DNA of 64,000 nt from Bin18 sp965200355 (GTDB lineage: Bacteria > Desulfobacterota > Binatia > Bin18), in assembly GCA_965200355.1 (NCBI GenBank), contig OZ241351.1:1736001-1800000 (forward strand). Reading direction: 5' to 3'. The translations under genes and the position numbers were made by a program. Below are positions 1 to 9,453 of this stretch, piece by piece. The notes under the pieces are model-generated. The model had not been told where the DNA came from and did not search any database. It saw only the letters and a program-made list of their open reading frames with translations. Within the stretch, counting starts at the first letter, position 1, and each line of letters begins with the position of its first letter.

Positions 1-250
1 GGTCGGCCGCGGCCATGACCAATGACCCCAGACCGCGCATTTCTGCTTTCAGCAGGCCCACCGCGGCCACCAGGGCAGCACTGCGAAAGGAGTTGGAACA
101 GACCAGCTCGGCCAGTTTGTCGGTGTGATGGGCGTCGGTGGAACGGACCGGGCGCATTTCGTATAAGCAAACAGGAACGTCCTGGCGGGCGAGCTGCCAG
201 ACCGCCTCGCTGCCGGCTAAGCCCCCGCCAATGACCGTGACTGTCTGCAT
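1..250 (-). CDS. trmFO: TrmFO, folate-dependent tRNA (uracil-54-C5)-methyltransferase (N-terminal part)
   Basis: Reading the minus strand from the ATG at 250 gives 83 residues before the window edge cuts the gene. The protein opens with an FAD dinucleotide-binding motif (VTVIGGGLAGSEA, residues 4-16), followed by YEMRP and the TDKLAELVCSNSFRS block. These blocks are characteristic of TrmFO/Gid, which makes ribothymidine at position 54 of tRNA using methylene-tetrahydrofolate and FAD. It lies 21 bases after topA on the same strand, the dprA-topA-trmFO order known from many bacteria, so it is probably co-transcribed. The C-terminal folate-binding part is not visible. Confidence 0.93.
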   Translation of the reverse strand, partial: MQTVTVIGGGLAGSEAVWQLARQDVPVCLYEMRPVRSTDAHHTDKLAELVCSNSFRSAALVAAVGLLKAEMRGLGSLVMAAAD

Positions 251-271
251 CGTGCGCGTCCGGCTCCCCAA

Positions 272-2935
272 TCACGCGACCTGAGACAAGGCATCCGGCG
301 TCGGGGCTCTGGCTGTACGCGGACGTTTCGTTTTTGTCCGCTCGCGGACTTCCCAGCCGCCATCCCGGTAGTGGGCGCTCCAGCCGGTGGCCTTGCCGTC
401 CACCTCGGAGGCGACGTACTGCTCGCGACTCTTGCGCGAGAATTTGATCATGGCGGGGTGCCCCTGCGGGTCGGCCTCGGGCGCGCTTAACAGAAAGTGA
501 AACTTGGGGTCCAACTCGGCGGCGTGGGGCTGCAACTCGGCGACCAGGGGGGCGCGGGTCTCGCGGTTCCTGGGGAACTGGCTGGCGGCGAGAAAAATGC
601 CGGCGGCGCCATCGCGCAGCACATAGTGATCGTCAACCCTCCGGCACTTGAGTTCGGGCATGGGCACGGGGTCGGCCCGCGCCGGCACCGGCTGACCGTT
701 GCGCAGCAGCTTGCGCGTATTGCCACACGTGCTGTTCGTACACCGGAAGTATTTACCGAACCGGCCGCTTTGCAGCCGCATTTCCGCGCCGCATTTCTCG
801 CAGGCCAAGACCGGCCCGTCATAGCCTTTGAGGCGGAATTCGCCAGCCTCGACCGTCTGTCCAGCGCAGTCCGGCCCGTTGCCGCACAGATGCAGCTTGC
901 GGGCTTCGTCAATCAGATAGGAATCCATTGCAGCGTCGCAGGTGGGGCAGCGCCGTTTGGCCCGCAGACGCCGGCTTTCTCCCTCATCGTCCGCCTCCGT
1001 ATCAACCGCTTCCTCTCCAGGGACGAGATTCATGGTGCGCGTACAGCGTTCCGCCGGCGGTAGCGCGTATCCCGAGCAGCCCAGAAACACCCCGGTACTG
1101 GCCGTGCGGACCTGCATCGGACGGCCGCATTCATCGCACTGGACCGCGGTTGTGATGGGCTGGTTGGGCCGCATCCCTTCCGTGGCCCCAGCGACCTGGA
1201 GCCGCTGAGAAAAATCGGCGTAGAAGGCATCCAGCACGCTGCGCCACTCGCGTTCTCCCAGCGCGATCAGGTCGAGCTCCTGCTCCATGTCTGCGGTAAA
1301 CGAATAATTGAGCAGATGGCCGAAGTTCTCTACCAGCCGGTCAGTGACGAGTTCGCCGATCTTCTCTGCCTGAAAGCGCCGCTTGTTGAGACTGACATAG
1401 CCCCGTTCCTGGATAGTCGAGATAATCGCCGCATAGGTGGACGGCCGACCAATGCCGCGCTTCTCAAGCTCACGCACCAGGCTCGCTTCGTTATAGCGGG
1501 CCGGCGGCTTGGTAAAATGCTGCACCGTATCGGTGCCGAGGCAGACCAGCCCGTCGCCCTGGACAAAGGCCGGTAGCTCTACCTCGCCTTCCTTACGCGA
1601 GGCCGGCGGTAACACCTTGGTGAAACCGTCAAACTTGAGAATCCGGCCACGGATACGCAACTCGAACGGTCCGGCCTCGGCGGTGATGGTGGTACTGAGG
1701 TATTGGGCGCGCGTCATCTGACAGGCGATGAACTGGCGCCGAACGAGGTCATAGAGCCGCCCGGCATCCGCGTCCTGATTGCCGAGGTCCGTCGGTTCGA
1801 CGGTCAGGGCGGTTGGCCGAATCGCCTCATGCGCCTCTTGGGCGGACGCCTTGCTGGCGTAGACATTCGGCTTATCCGGCAGATAGCGCGGCCCATGCTC
1901 GCGCTCGATATAGGTGCGCACCTTGGTCACGGATTCGCGCGACAGATTGGTCGAGTCGGTCCGCATATACGTAATATGGCCGGCCTCGTATAATTGCTGG
2001 GCCAGTCGCATGGTCTTGCGCACCCCAAAGCTCAGCCGGGTAGCCGCCGCCTGTTGGAGCGTAGACGTGATGAACGGCGCGCTGGGGCGGGCCTGAGTCG
2101 GTTTGTCCTCACGGCTGAGGACGGAAAAATCCTGCCCGGCCAGCCGGGCGGCCGCGGCGATGGCCTGTTCTTCCGTCCCCGGACGAAAGTCCGCTCCGTT
2201 CTCTTTTGTGACCTGGAAGCGATAGCTCGGTTCGTCGGCGCCTTTGGCCAGCTCGGCACAGAGCTCCCAATACTCCTCGGGGACAAAGGCGCGAATCTCC
2301 CGCTCGCGTTCCACAATGAGCCGCACCGCAACCGATTGCACCCGACCGGCCGACAGGCCCCGCGCCACCTTGGCCCACAGGAGAGGCGACAGCTCGAAGC
2401 CGACCACGCGGTCGAGAAAGCGCCGCGCCTGTTGAGCGTTGACTCGGTTTTCGTCAATGTCGCCGGGGTGCGCAAACGCATCTTGAATGGCGCTTTTGGT
2501 AATTTCGTTAAAGACCACCCGCCGAAAGCGCTCGGGTGTCCCCCCAATCAGTTGCTTCAAATGCCAGGCGATGGCCTCGCCCTCGCGGTCACGGTCCGTC
2601 GCCAGATACACCGCGTCCGCGTTGTGGGCCAGCTTCTTCAAGTCGGCAACGACCTTCTCCTTGCCGGGCAATACCTCGTAACTCGCCGCCCAGTTATTGT
2701 CGGGATCAACGCCCATACGCGCGATCAACTGGGTCCGGGCGTTCTTGCGGCCCGCCGCCTTTTGCGTCTTTTTGGTGCGCTTGCGGGCGGTCGTCGTCTT
2801 GCGTTCGGACTTGCCGCCGGTCGGCAAGTCGCGCACATGGCCGACACTGGACTTGACCGTATAGTTGCGGCCCAAGTAGCGGTTGATCGTCCGGGCTTTG
2901 GCCGGCGATTCGACTATGACGAGGTTTTTGGCCAT
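272..2935 (-). CDS. topA: DNA topoisomerase I (type IA)
   Basis: This 887-residue protein relaxes negatively supercoiled DNA. The N-terminal TOPRIM domain has the catalytic glutamate in VIVESPAKA (residues 7-15) and the DRDREGE acidic motif (residues 114-120). The active-site tyrosine is Y323 in ITYMRTDST. The C-terminal third has three four-cysteine zinc ribbons (starting CDECG, CPTCD and CEKCG), and the length is normal for a zinc-finger TopA. A Lys/Arg/Thr-rich insert at residues 43-70, just after the first TOPRIM motif, is longer than in E. coli TopA. The start overlaps the end of dprA by 22 bases, implying coupled translation, and trmFO follows. Confidence 0.97.
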   Translation of the reverse strand: MAKNLVIVESPAKARTINRYLGRNYTVKSSVGHVRDLPTGGKSERKTTTARKRTKKTQKAAGRKNARTQLIARMGVDPDNNWAASYEVLPGKEKVVADLKKLAHNADAVYLATDRDREGEAIAWHLKQLIGGTPERFRRVVFNEITKSAIQDAFAHPGDIDENRVNAQQARRFLDRVVGFELSPLLWAKVARGLSAGRVQSVAVRLIVEREREIRAFVPEEYWELCAELAKGADEPSYRFQVTKENGADFRPGTEEQAIAAAARLAGQDFSVLSREDKPTQARPSAPFITSTLQQAAATRLSFGVRKTMRLAQQLYEAGHITYMRTDSTNLSRESVTKVRTYIEREHGPRYLPDKPNVYASKASAQEAHEAIRPTALTVEPTDLGNQDADAGRLYDLVRRQFIACQMTRAQYLSTTITAEAGPFELRIRGRILKFDGFTKVLPPASRKEGEVELPAFVQGDGLVCLGTDTVQHFTKPPARYNEASLVRELEKRGIGRPSTYAAIISTIQERGYVSLNKRRFQAEKIGELVTDRLVENFGHLLNYSFTADMEQELDLIALGEREWRSVLDAFYADFSQRLQVAGATEGMRPNQPITTAVQCDECGRPMQVRTASTGVFLGCSGYALPPAERCTRTMNLVPGEEAVDTEADDEGESRRLRAKRRCPTCDAAMDSYLIDEARKLHLCGNGPDCAGQTVEAGEFRLKGYDGPVLACEKCGAEMRLQSGRFGKYFRCTNSTCGNTRKLLRNGQPVPARADPVPMPELKCRRVDDHYVLRDGAAGIFLAASQFPRNRETRAPLVAELQPHAAELDPKFHFLLSAPEADPQGHPAMIKFSRKSREQYVASEVDGKATGWSAHYRDGGWEVRERTKTKRPRTARAPTPDALSQVA

Positions 2936-4084
2936 ACCTCCCTCTCCCTTCTCTGGTTTTGTCCGCTGGCGGTGAAATACATGCCGGGCAGTTGCGTTAC
3001 CACGCCTTTTAATTCCAGTCCAAGCAGGATTTCAAGGACCCGCGCCGGCTCAAGCCGACTGCCGGTGATGAGGGTATCCACATGCACCGCCTCGTCTGGA
3101 AATAATTGCAACACCCTCTCTTCATCTGGCTCCAATGGCAGGCTGGGGACGCTGGTCTCGTTGCTCTCAGCGCGGTTTGGCCGCACCAGAGCCGGGGGCG
3201 ATCTCACTCAGGATGTCCTCAACGCTTTCGACCAGCTTTGCGCCCTCCTTAATCAGGCGATGCGGTCCCCGGCTCCGACTTGCCGTGCCCGGGCCGGGCA
3301 CGGCGAACACCTCGCGATTCTGCTCAAGCGCACATTGGGCAATCAACGAGCCGCTCTTTTCTGTCGCTTCCACCACCACCGTTCCCAGGCTGATACCGCT
3401 GATGACCCGATTGCGATAGGGAAAGTTCCCGGCCTCCGGCCGGCTGCCACAGGCAAATTCCGATACCACCGCCCCACTCTCGGCAATCTGTTCTGCTAGG
3501 GCTATATGCTCACGTGGATACATCACGTCAAGCCCCGAGCCTAAAACGGCGACCGTTCTCCCTCCAGCTTTGAGGCTGGCTTGATGCGCCTCAGAATCAA
3601 TGCCGCGGGCCAGACCGCTGACCACGCAGACTCCACAGCCGGCCAATTCATGGGCGAGTGCACGGGCCATCTTCCGTCCGTAGGAACTCGCCGTCCGCGC
3701 GCCGACGATGGCCAGGGCCACGTTATCTTGAGAGGTCAAACGCCCCCGGATGTAGAGAAAGGGCGGTGGGTCGTGAATCTGTCTGAGGCGTTCTGGATAC
3801 TCGTCATCCGTCTGGGTGACGAGACGGGCATTCAGGCGGGTCAGCTGCTCCAACTCGGCTTCAACGTCTTTCCACCGATCAAACGCGGCAATATCGCGGG
3901 CAATCCGAGCGCTAATGCCGGCCTCGGTGAGCCTGGCCGGCGGGGTCCGTAAAATTTTGGGCGGGGACGTAAAGCGCTCCAGCAGGTGCCGGTAGGTGAC
4001 GTTGCCAACCCCCCGTACCAGACGCAGGGCGATCCAGTCCCCCCAGTCGGTCTGCGGCGTCCCTTGGTCCGCTCCGCCTTCCAT
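2914..4084 (-). CDS. dprA: DNA-protecting protein DprA, interrupted by a frameshift
   Basis: DprA loads RecA onto incoming single-stranded DNA during natural transformation. The first frame (4084 down to 3167, 305 residues) carries the Rossmann-like core: AIVGARTASSYG near residues 125-136, VSGLARGIDSEAH near 155-167, and GSGLDVMYPREH. It then stops. The C-terminal winged-helix domain (LELKGVVTQLPG) is intact in another frame (3207 to 2914). Joining them needs one base to be skipped near a run of five G at 3194-3198, in the linker between domains. The conserved domain order and the topA-trmFO neighbours make this one gene. Either a sequencing indel or a real recent mutation explains it. Confidence 0.88.
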
Positions 4085-4255
4085 CCGTATTCGCCCTTAC
4101 CAGAGGCCCCTGCCCGGTGCTTCGTTCGCGCTCATCTTCTGCTATACCTGAGTCGGTCAGGTGGTAGGTTATTTTCAAAAATCACAGCACAAGTCAAAGG
4201 AAGGCAGTGGTGAGGGGCGCGTTCCTGCCCGCCCCTCACCCTCATCACTCATCTC

Positions 4256-5974
4256 ATGCCAACAGTCCAACAATTTCTGGAAGAAAAAACGACTCAGGCC
4301 ATTCAGGCCGCGAGTGGAACGACCGCCCCGGCGATTGTCAAACCCGCCGCCAACCCCAAATTTGGTGACTATCAGGCCAACGGCATCATGGCGGTGGCCA
4401 AGGCCCGGCGACAAAATCCGCGCCACTTAGCCGAAGCCGTTGTGGCCCGGCTGAACCCGGACGAGATTCCCGCCCGTTGGGAGATTGCCGGACCGGGTTT
4501 TATCAATTTCCGTCTTGACCCAGACTGGCTGGGACGCACCCTGCTCGCGCTCGCTCAAGACGCCCGGCTTGGGGTTGACCCTGCCGCCCATCCAGAAACC
4601 ATAGTGATCGACTTCAGCGCCCCCAATGTGGCCAAATCCATGCACGTGGGTCATATTCGCTCCACCATTCTGGGCGACGCACTCAGCCGGGTATTGCGTT
4701 TTCGCGGTCATACGGTGGAAACGGACAACCATCTGGGCGACTGGGGAACGCAGTTCGGCATGTTGATTGTCGGCTATCGTGCTTTTCTTGACCAGGCCGC
4801 GTATGAGCAGGACCCCCTGGCCGAGATGGAACGCCTCTACAAAGAGGTCCAAGCCAGGGCCACAACGGACTCGGCCCTGGCAGACCGGGCGCGGGCCGAG
4901 CTGGCCAAACTGCAACGCGGAGAGGCCGCCAATACCGTGCTGTGGAACGAATTCATGCAGGTCTCGCGCCGGGCCTTCGAGCGTATCTACGCGCGCCTGA
5001 ACGTCCACTTCGATCATTGGCTCGGAGAGAGCTTTTACAATCCGCGGCTCGCCCAGGTCGTGCAAGACCTGTGCGACAAGCATCTGGCCCGTCCGAGTGA
5101 GGGCGCTATCTGTATCTTCTACGACGAGGAGAGTGAGCTGGCGGAGACCCCCTTCCTGATTCAGAAACAGGACGGCGCTTTCCTGTACGCCACGACTGAC
5201 CTGGCCACGATTCAATACCGGGCCGAGACCTTTCGACCGCAGCGCATCATCTATGTCACGGATGGTCGCCAACAGCTTCATTTTCGGCAGCTCTTTGCCG
5301 CCGCCCAAAGCTGGGGATATGGCATGGCCCTGGAGCATGTCTGGTTCGGGACTATCCTGGGAGCGGACGGCAAGCCCATTAAAACCCGTGAGGGCCAGCC
5401 CATTAAACTCGCTGCCTTGCTGGATGAAGCCGAGGAGCGCGCGCGGGCGATTGTCCAGGAAAAAAATCCGAGCCTGTCCGCCGCAGAACAGGCCGCTGTG
5501 GCGCGCGTCGTGGGGATTGGCGCGGTCAAATACGCCGACCTGATGCAGAACCGGACCGCGGACTACCGCTTCAGTTGGGAGAAACTCTTGGCCCTGGACG
5601 GCAACACCGCGCCGTATCTGCAATATGCCTATGCCCGGATTCGTTCAATTTTTCGCAAAGGGGGTTTGACTGACTGGCAGCCGACTCCAGACACGCCGGT
5701 CAGACTGCTGGCCCCGGAAGAGCAAGCCCTGGCCAAGCACATGCTGCGCTTCGGCGATGTCCTGATTGAGGTGGAGCGCTCATACAAGCCCAATCTCCTG
5801 GCCAACTTCTTGTACGAATTGGCCACACAGTTTAACCTCTTCTATCAAGCGCATTCCGTTCTCAAGGCCCCGCAGGACCGGCAGCCCACCCGTTTGTTGT
5901 TATGCGCCCTCACGGCGCGGTATTTGAAGACGGGCCTGGACCTGCTCGGCATTGAGACTGTGGAAACAATGTAG
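4256..5974 (+). CDS. argS: Arginyl-tRNA synthetase
   Basis: This class I aminoacyl-tRNA synthetase has 572 residues, the usual bacterial size. It shows the ArgS N-terminal domain (FGDYQANG near residues 37-44), then DFSAPNVAKSMHVGH with the HIGH-type motif HVGH at 130-133. The KTREG segment stands where other class I enzymes have KMSKS, as is usual in ArgS. A C-terminal anticodon-binding helical domain (DALV-type) follows, ending with LLGIETVETM. It is divergent from dprA with 171 bases between. The alpha/beta hydrolase gene starts 27 bases downstream. Confidence 0.97.
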   Translation: MPTVQQFLEEKTTQAIQAASGTTAPAIVKPAANPKFGDYQANGIMAVAKARRQNPRHLAEAVVARLNPDEIPARWEIAGPGFINFRLDPDWLGRTLLALAQDARLGVDPAAHPETIVIDFSAPNVAKSMHVGHIRSTILGDALSRVLRFRGHTVETDNHLGDWGTQFGMLIVGYRAFLDQAAYEQDPLAEMERLYKEVQARATTDSALADRARAELAKLQRGEAANTVLWNEFMQVSRRAFERIYARLNVHFDHWLGESFYNPRLAQVVQDLCDKHLARPSEGAICIFYDEESELAETPFLIQKQDGAFLYATTDLATIQYRAETFRPQRIIYVTDGRQQLHFRQLFAAAQSWGYGMALEHVWFGTILGADGKPIKTREGQPIKLAALLDEAEERARAIVQEKNPSLSAAEQAAVARVVGIGAVKYADLMQNRTADYRFSWEKLLALDGNTAPYLQYAYARIRSIFRKGGLTDWQPTPDTPVRLLAPEEQALAKHMLRFGDVLIEVERSYKPNLLANFLYELATQFNLFYQAHSVLKAPQDRQPTRLLLCALTARYLKTGLDLLGIETVETM

Positions 5975-6001
5975 AGAGCAAAACAACCCAAGGAGCGTTC
6001 T

Positions 6002-6826
6002 ATGGCCGAAACACGCCGAACAGCAGGTCAGGTCTCGATTGCGTACGATATTGCCGGCAGCGGTCCGGTCGTTGTTTTCCTGCACGGCATTGGCGGCAAT
6101 CGACACAACTGGACCGATCAACTGGCCCATTTTGGGCGGCGGTTTTGCGCTGTGGCCTGGGACGCGCGGGGCTATCTCGACAGCGACGACTCTCCCCAGC
6201 CGCTCCGTTTCAGCGATTTTGCCGATGACCTGTGCCGGCTCCTGGACCGCATCAACGCCGAGCGGGCCCACTTGGTCGGACTGTCTATGGGCGGCATGAT
6301 TATCCAGGATTTCTATGGGCGCTATGCCGACCGAGTTGCCACCCTCTCCCTGGTGGATACCTCGTCCGGTTTCGGCGGGGTGCCTGAGGCCGTCCGGCAG
6401 GATTTTCTCGCCCGCCGACTTGACCCCCTGGAAAACGGCCTCACTCCGGCGGACATTGCGCCGGAGGTGGTCAAGGTCCTGGTTGCCGAAAGCGCCGGGC
6501 CAGCCGTACGTGAGCGGCTGGTCGCCTCCATGTCCGCCCTGCGCCCAAAGGCGTATATACAGGCCCTGCACGCCATTGTGACCGCCGATTTCCGCGCCGT
6601 CCTGCCGCAGATTGCGGTGCCGACCCTGGTTATTGTGGGGGAAGAGGATCAGGTCACTCCGCCTTCGGCCTCGGAGTTCCTGGTGCAACACATTCCCGGC
6701 GCCGCGCTGGTGACCATCCCGGACTGTGGGCATCTGTCGAATCTCGAAAAGCCCGCCCGGTTCAATGCGGCCCTTGGGGCGTTTCTGGACCAACACGCCG
6801 GACGGGCTTCGACCGTCACCAGCTAA
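6002..6826 (+). CDS. Alpha/beta hydrolase (3-oxoadipate enol-lactonase-like)
   Basis: A 274-residue single-domain alpha/beta hydrolase. The oxyanion-hole motif FLHGIGGNRHNW is near residues 27-38, and the nucleophile is S95 in GLSMGG. The acid is in VGEEDQVTPP and the histidine in PDCGHLSNLE near the C-terminus. The closest relatives by pattern are 3-oxoadipate enol-lactonases and similar carboxylic-ester hydrolases, but the substrate cannot be read from sequence. Translation probably starts at the ATG after AAGGAGCGTTCT. It shares its direction with argS and converges on the helicase gene, with 19 bases between stops. Confidence 0.9.
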   Translation: MAETRRTAGQVSIAYDIAGSGPVVVFLHGIGGNRHNWTDQLAHFGRRFCAVAWDARGYLDSDDSPQPLRFSDFADDLCRLLDRINAERAHLVGLSMGGMIIQDFYGRYADRVATLSLVDTSSGFGGVPEAVRQDFLARRLDPLENGLTPADIAPEVVKVLVAESAGPAVRERLVASMSALRPKAYIQALHAIVTADFRAVLPQIAVPTLVIVGEEDQVTPPSASEFLVQHIPGAALVTIPDCGHLSNLEKPARFNAALGAFLDQHAGRASTVTS

Positions 6827-6845
6827 GCGCAACCGGCAGGGCTGT

Positions 6846-8882
6846 TCACCAGGGACGACTCCGCCGCTGACGCCCGTCGTCGTCTTCTTCAATGAGAAAA
6901 ACCGGCTTCAGAATGCGACGCGGAATGTCTTCCAGAAAACGCGACGGTTTACTGAGGACCATGCCGGTGGTGCGATCAAAGATATTGATGGGGTACGAAA
7001 TAAACAGATTTTCTTTCGCCCGGGTGGCGGCCACATACATCAGCCGCCGCTCTTCTTCGAGTTCGTCGTCCTCTTTATTGTACAGCGAGGGGAAACGTCC
7101 CTCGACCGCCCAGATGATAAACACCGAGTGCCACTCCAGCCCTTTTGCCGAGTGAATGGTCGAGAGGGTCAGGACCCCTTCTTCATCTCGGTCGGTTGCC
7201 AGCACATCGCCCACGCTGCTGTTGGGCGGCTCCAGGGCCATGTCCGACAGGAGTCGGCTCAGGCTGCGGTAGCGTTCGGTCATAATCGAAAAATGCTCCA
7301 GGTCTTTCTGGCGCTTGGGATAATCATCGCGCTGATTCCGTTTGAGAATCGGGAGATAGTACTGCACGACCAAGTCGATCTGTTCGCGCGGCTGAAGGGT
7401 GGGGTCGGCAACAGTCTGGAGCGCGGCGGCCAGTTTCTGCACCTCAGCCCTGACCGCGCCACGGCCGGGATAGTCGGCCAGGCGCTGGAGCGGGGCGGCT
7501 CCCTCAAGCATGTAGTTGAGAATTTTGTCGCTGCTTTTTGGTCCTACCCCTTCAAGCAGGAGGAGCACCCGGTGCCACGACACCGCATCCTGCGGATTAG
7601 CCAGCACCCGCAGATGGGCCAGGACGTCTTTGACGTGGGTGGTCTCGATGAACTTGAATCCGCCCCGCTTCACGAACGGCAGGTCGCATTTGCTCAGTTC
7701 GATTTCAAGATCAAACGAATGAAAGCTGGAGCGGAAAAGGACGGCCATCTCGGTCAGGGGCACGCCTTCTTCGCGTAGTTCCAGAATTTTTTGGGCCACA
7801 AAGCGCGACTGATAACGCTCGCTGTCGGCCTCGATCAAGGCCGGCTGAAAGCCGCTGTCTTTTTTGGTGAACAGGTTCTTGGTGTAGCGTTCCTTGGCCT
7901 GGAGAATAATTTCGTTCGACAGATCGAGAATCGGCTGGGTACTGCGGTAGTTTTCTTCGAGCTTGATGACCTTGGTGTCGGGAAACAGGTCCGGGAACTC
8001 GAAGATATTGCGGACGCTGGCCCCACGAAAACTATAGATAGACTGGGCGTCGTCGCCGACCGCCATGACGTTATTATGCGAGTGCGCCAGCAGACGCACA
8101 ATTTCGGCCTGGAGCCGGTTCGTATCCTGATACTCATCGACCATGATATAGCGATAGACCTGCGACAGGCATTCGGCCACCTCCGGCTGGCTGCGCAGCA
8201 ATTCACGCAAATGGGTCAGCAGGTCGTCATAGTCGAGCAGGCTGCGTTCGTGTTTATACTGCCGGTAAGATGCCTCAATCTGGCTGAGGGGGTCGAGTTC
8301 AGAAAACAGATGGGGAAACTGCGAGTCGAGCACTTCCGCCACACTAGTGGTCTTATTGGCCGCCAGGCTGATGATCTCGGCAATGGTCTGTTTGCGCGGG
8401 AAGCGACGCGCCTTTTTGTCCAGGCCGAGGCGCGTGCGGATCAGATTGATCGCATCTTCGGAGTCGCCCCGGTCCAGAATCGTGAAGGCGTTAGCAAAGC
8501 CGAGCAGGGAGGCGTAACGCCGCAGGACGGTATTGGCAAACGAATGAAACGTGCCGCCGGTTACCGCATCACAGCGGCCGCCCATGAGGGCCTCGGCGCG
8601 CTGGAGCATTTCTTCCGCAGCCCGGCGGGTGAAGGTCAGGAGGAGTAAACACGCCGGATCAACGCCTGCTTCGATCATTCGCGCGACCCGAAATATCAGG
8701 GTGCGCGTCTTGCCGCTGCCGGCGCCGGCCAGCACCAGCACCGGACCATCGCGGGTGGTGACGGCCTCATACTGGCTGGGGTTCAGCTCGCGCTGGTAGT
8801 CAATGCTAAAGTGCTGCGGTCGCTTGCTGTCTGCATCCGACCGCAGCACATATTTGACAGGCCGGCTCTCGTCGCGTTCCAC
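6846..8882 (-). CDS. UvrD/PcrA/Rep-family ATP-dependent DNA helicase
   Basis: A 678-residue superfamily 1A helicase acting 3' to 5'. Motif I is LAGAGSGKTRT (Walker A at residues 53-59) after the Q-motif LNPSQYEAV. Motif II is VDEYQDTN, motif III GDDAQSIYSFRGA, and motif VI YVAATRAKENL. STIHSAKGLEW (motif V) is also intact. At 678 residues it is close to Rep/PcrA and shorter than some UvrD proteins. Roles in repair or in restarting stalled replication are possible, and the subfamily cannot be settled by eye. It is divergent from the TusA-like gene. Confidence 0.95.
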   Translation of the reverse strand: MERDESRPVKYVLRSDADSKRPQHFSIDYQRELNPSQYEAVTTRDGPVLVLAGAGSGKTRTLIFRVARMIEAGVDPACLLLLTFTRRAAEEMLQRAEALMGGRCDAVTGGTFHSFANTVLRRYASLLGFANAFTILDRGDSEDAINLIRTRLGLDKKARRFPRKQTIAEIISLAANKTTSVAEVLDSQFPHLFSELDPLSQIEASYRQYKHERSLLDYDDLLTHLRELLRSQPEVAECLSQVYRYIMVDEYQDTNRLQAEIVRLLAHSHNNVMAVGDDAQSIYSFRGASVRNIFEFPDLFPDTKVIKLEENYRSTQPILDLSNEIILQAKERYTKNLFTKKDSGFQPALIEADSERYQSRFVAQKILELREEGVPLTEMAVLFRSSFHSFDLEIELSKCDLPFVKRGGFKFIETTHVKDVLAHLRVLANPQDAVSWHRVLLLLEGVGPKSSDKILNYMLEGAAPLQRLADYPGRGAVRAEVQKLAAALQTVADPTLQPREQIDLVVQYYLPILKRNQRDDYPKRQKDLEHFSIMTERYRSLSRLLSDMALEPPNSSVGDVLATDRDEEGVLTLSTIHSAKGLEWHSVFIIWAVEGRFPSLYNKEDDELEEERRLMYVAATRAKENLFISYPINIFDRTTGMVLSKPSRFLEDIPRRILKPVFLIEEDDDGRQRRSRPW

Positions 8883-8983
8883 ATGGCGCAGTGTATAGTG
8901 GCGAGGGACGAGGGGCTAGGGGTTCGTGACAAATCGGCACCCTCCACTGGTCACTCACCACTCTGTCCGGTATGTAGGAGGCG

Positions 8984-9226
8984 ATGAGGGGTAAGACCGC
9001 ACACCTGAACCTGCGGGGCGTCAAATGCCCCTTGAATTGGGCCAAGGCCAAGGTGCGGCTGGAATACCTTGACCAGGGCGACCAGCTTGTCCTCGTCATT
9101 GACGACCCCAAAGGCCGGCGTGATATCCCGCGGGCCGCGGAAGCGGAAGGGTATGCCATTGTGGAGATTGTCCAAACCCCGAAATCGGATACCTCCCAGC
9201 AGTGGCGCATCGTGATTGAGAAATAA
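8984..9226 (+). CDS. TusA/SirA-like sulfurtransferase
   Basis: This small protein of 80 residues has the TusA fold signature. The RGVKCPLNWAKAK segment contains the conserved Cys-Pro pair at C15-P16, where the cysteine carries persulfide sulfur in TusA. The C-terminal region (QQWRIVIEK) matches the closing strand of the domain. TusA-type proteins pass sulfur for tRNA thiolation, molybdenum-cofactor synthesis or sulfur oxidation, and which applies here is unknown. A GTAGGAGGCG ribosome site precedes the ATG. The next small gene starts one base after its stop, implying a joint function. Confidence 0.85.
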   Translation: MRGKTAHLNLRGVKCPLNWAKAKVRLEYLDQGDQLVLVIDDPKGRRDIPRAAEAEGYAIVEIVQTPKSDTSQQWRIVIEK

Positions 9227-9227
9227 T

Positions 9228-9431
9228 ATGGCAAATGAGGGTACGAAGTTTGACCTCCTCCGGCTCGCCAAAGCGGTGTTTCAGCACCGGCGGACCAAGC
9301 ACCCTTACGGCTCCAACTATGCGGTCAGCATCCGTATGGGACATGCCGATATCCAGGATTTTACGGCTATTGCCGATATCCTGCTGGCCGTTGAAGAGCT
9401 GGGCTACGAAATGAAAAAGAAGCCGGAATAG
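9228..9431 (+). CDS. Small conserved-type protein next to the TusA-like gene
   Basis: A 67-residue soluble protein from the ATG at 9228, one base after the TusA-like stop. An upstream in-frame TTG at 9216 is possible but lies inside the preceding gene. It has no signal peptide or membrane segment. The sequence includes RRTKHPYGSNYAVSIRMG and ADILLAVEELGYEMKKK, a mixed helix-strand pattern. I do not recognise the family. Translational coupling to the TusA-like protein suggests a partner in sulfur handling, which is inference only. Confidence 0.7.
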   Translation: MANEGTKFDLLRLAKAVFQHRRTKHPYGSNYAVSIRMGHADIQDFTAIADILLAVEELGYEMKKKPE

Positions 9432-9453
9432 GCCAGGGTGAGGGGGGCTTCCG

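Noticed and set aside
2914..3207. A separate 97-codon gene between topA and dprA
   Set aside because: Its content is the C-terminal winged-helix domain of DprA. It is best read as part of dprA after a one-base shift, not as its own gene.
3185..3207. Programmed ribosomal frameshift in dprA
   Set aside because: No slippery heptamer plus downstream structure typical of -1 or +1 programmed sites stands out; a single-base indel near the G5 run explains it more simply.
1994..3499. A 501-codon plus-strand open frame across topA and dprA
   Set aside because: It lies opposite two clearly recognisable genes, has Arg/Gly/Pro-rich composition and no family pattern. Such long antisense frames are expected at this GC content. 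The same holds for 4427-5623 (minus, opposite argS) and 35926-37398 (minus, opposite sbcC).
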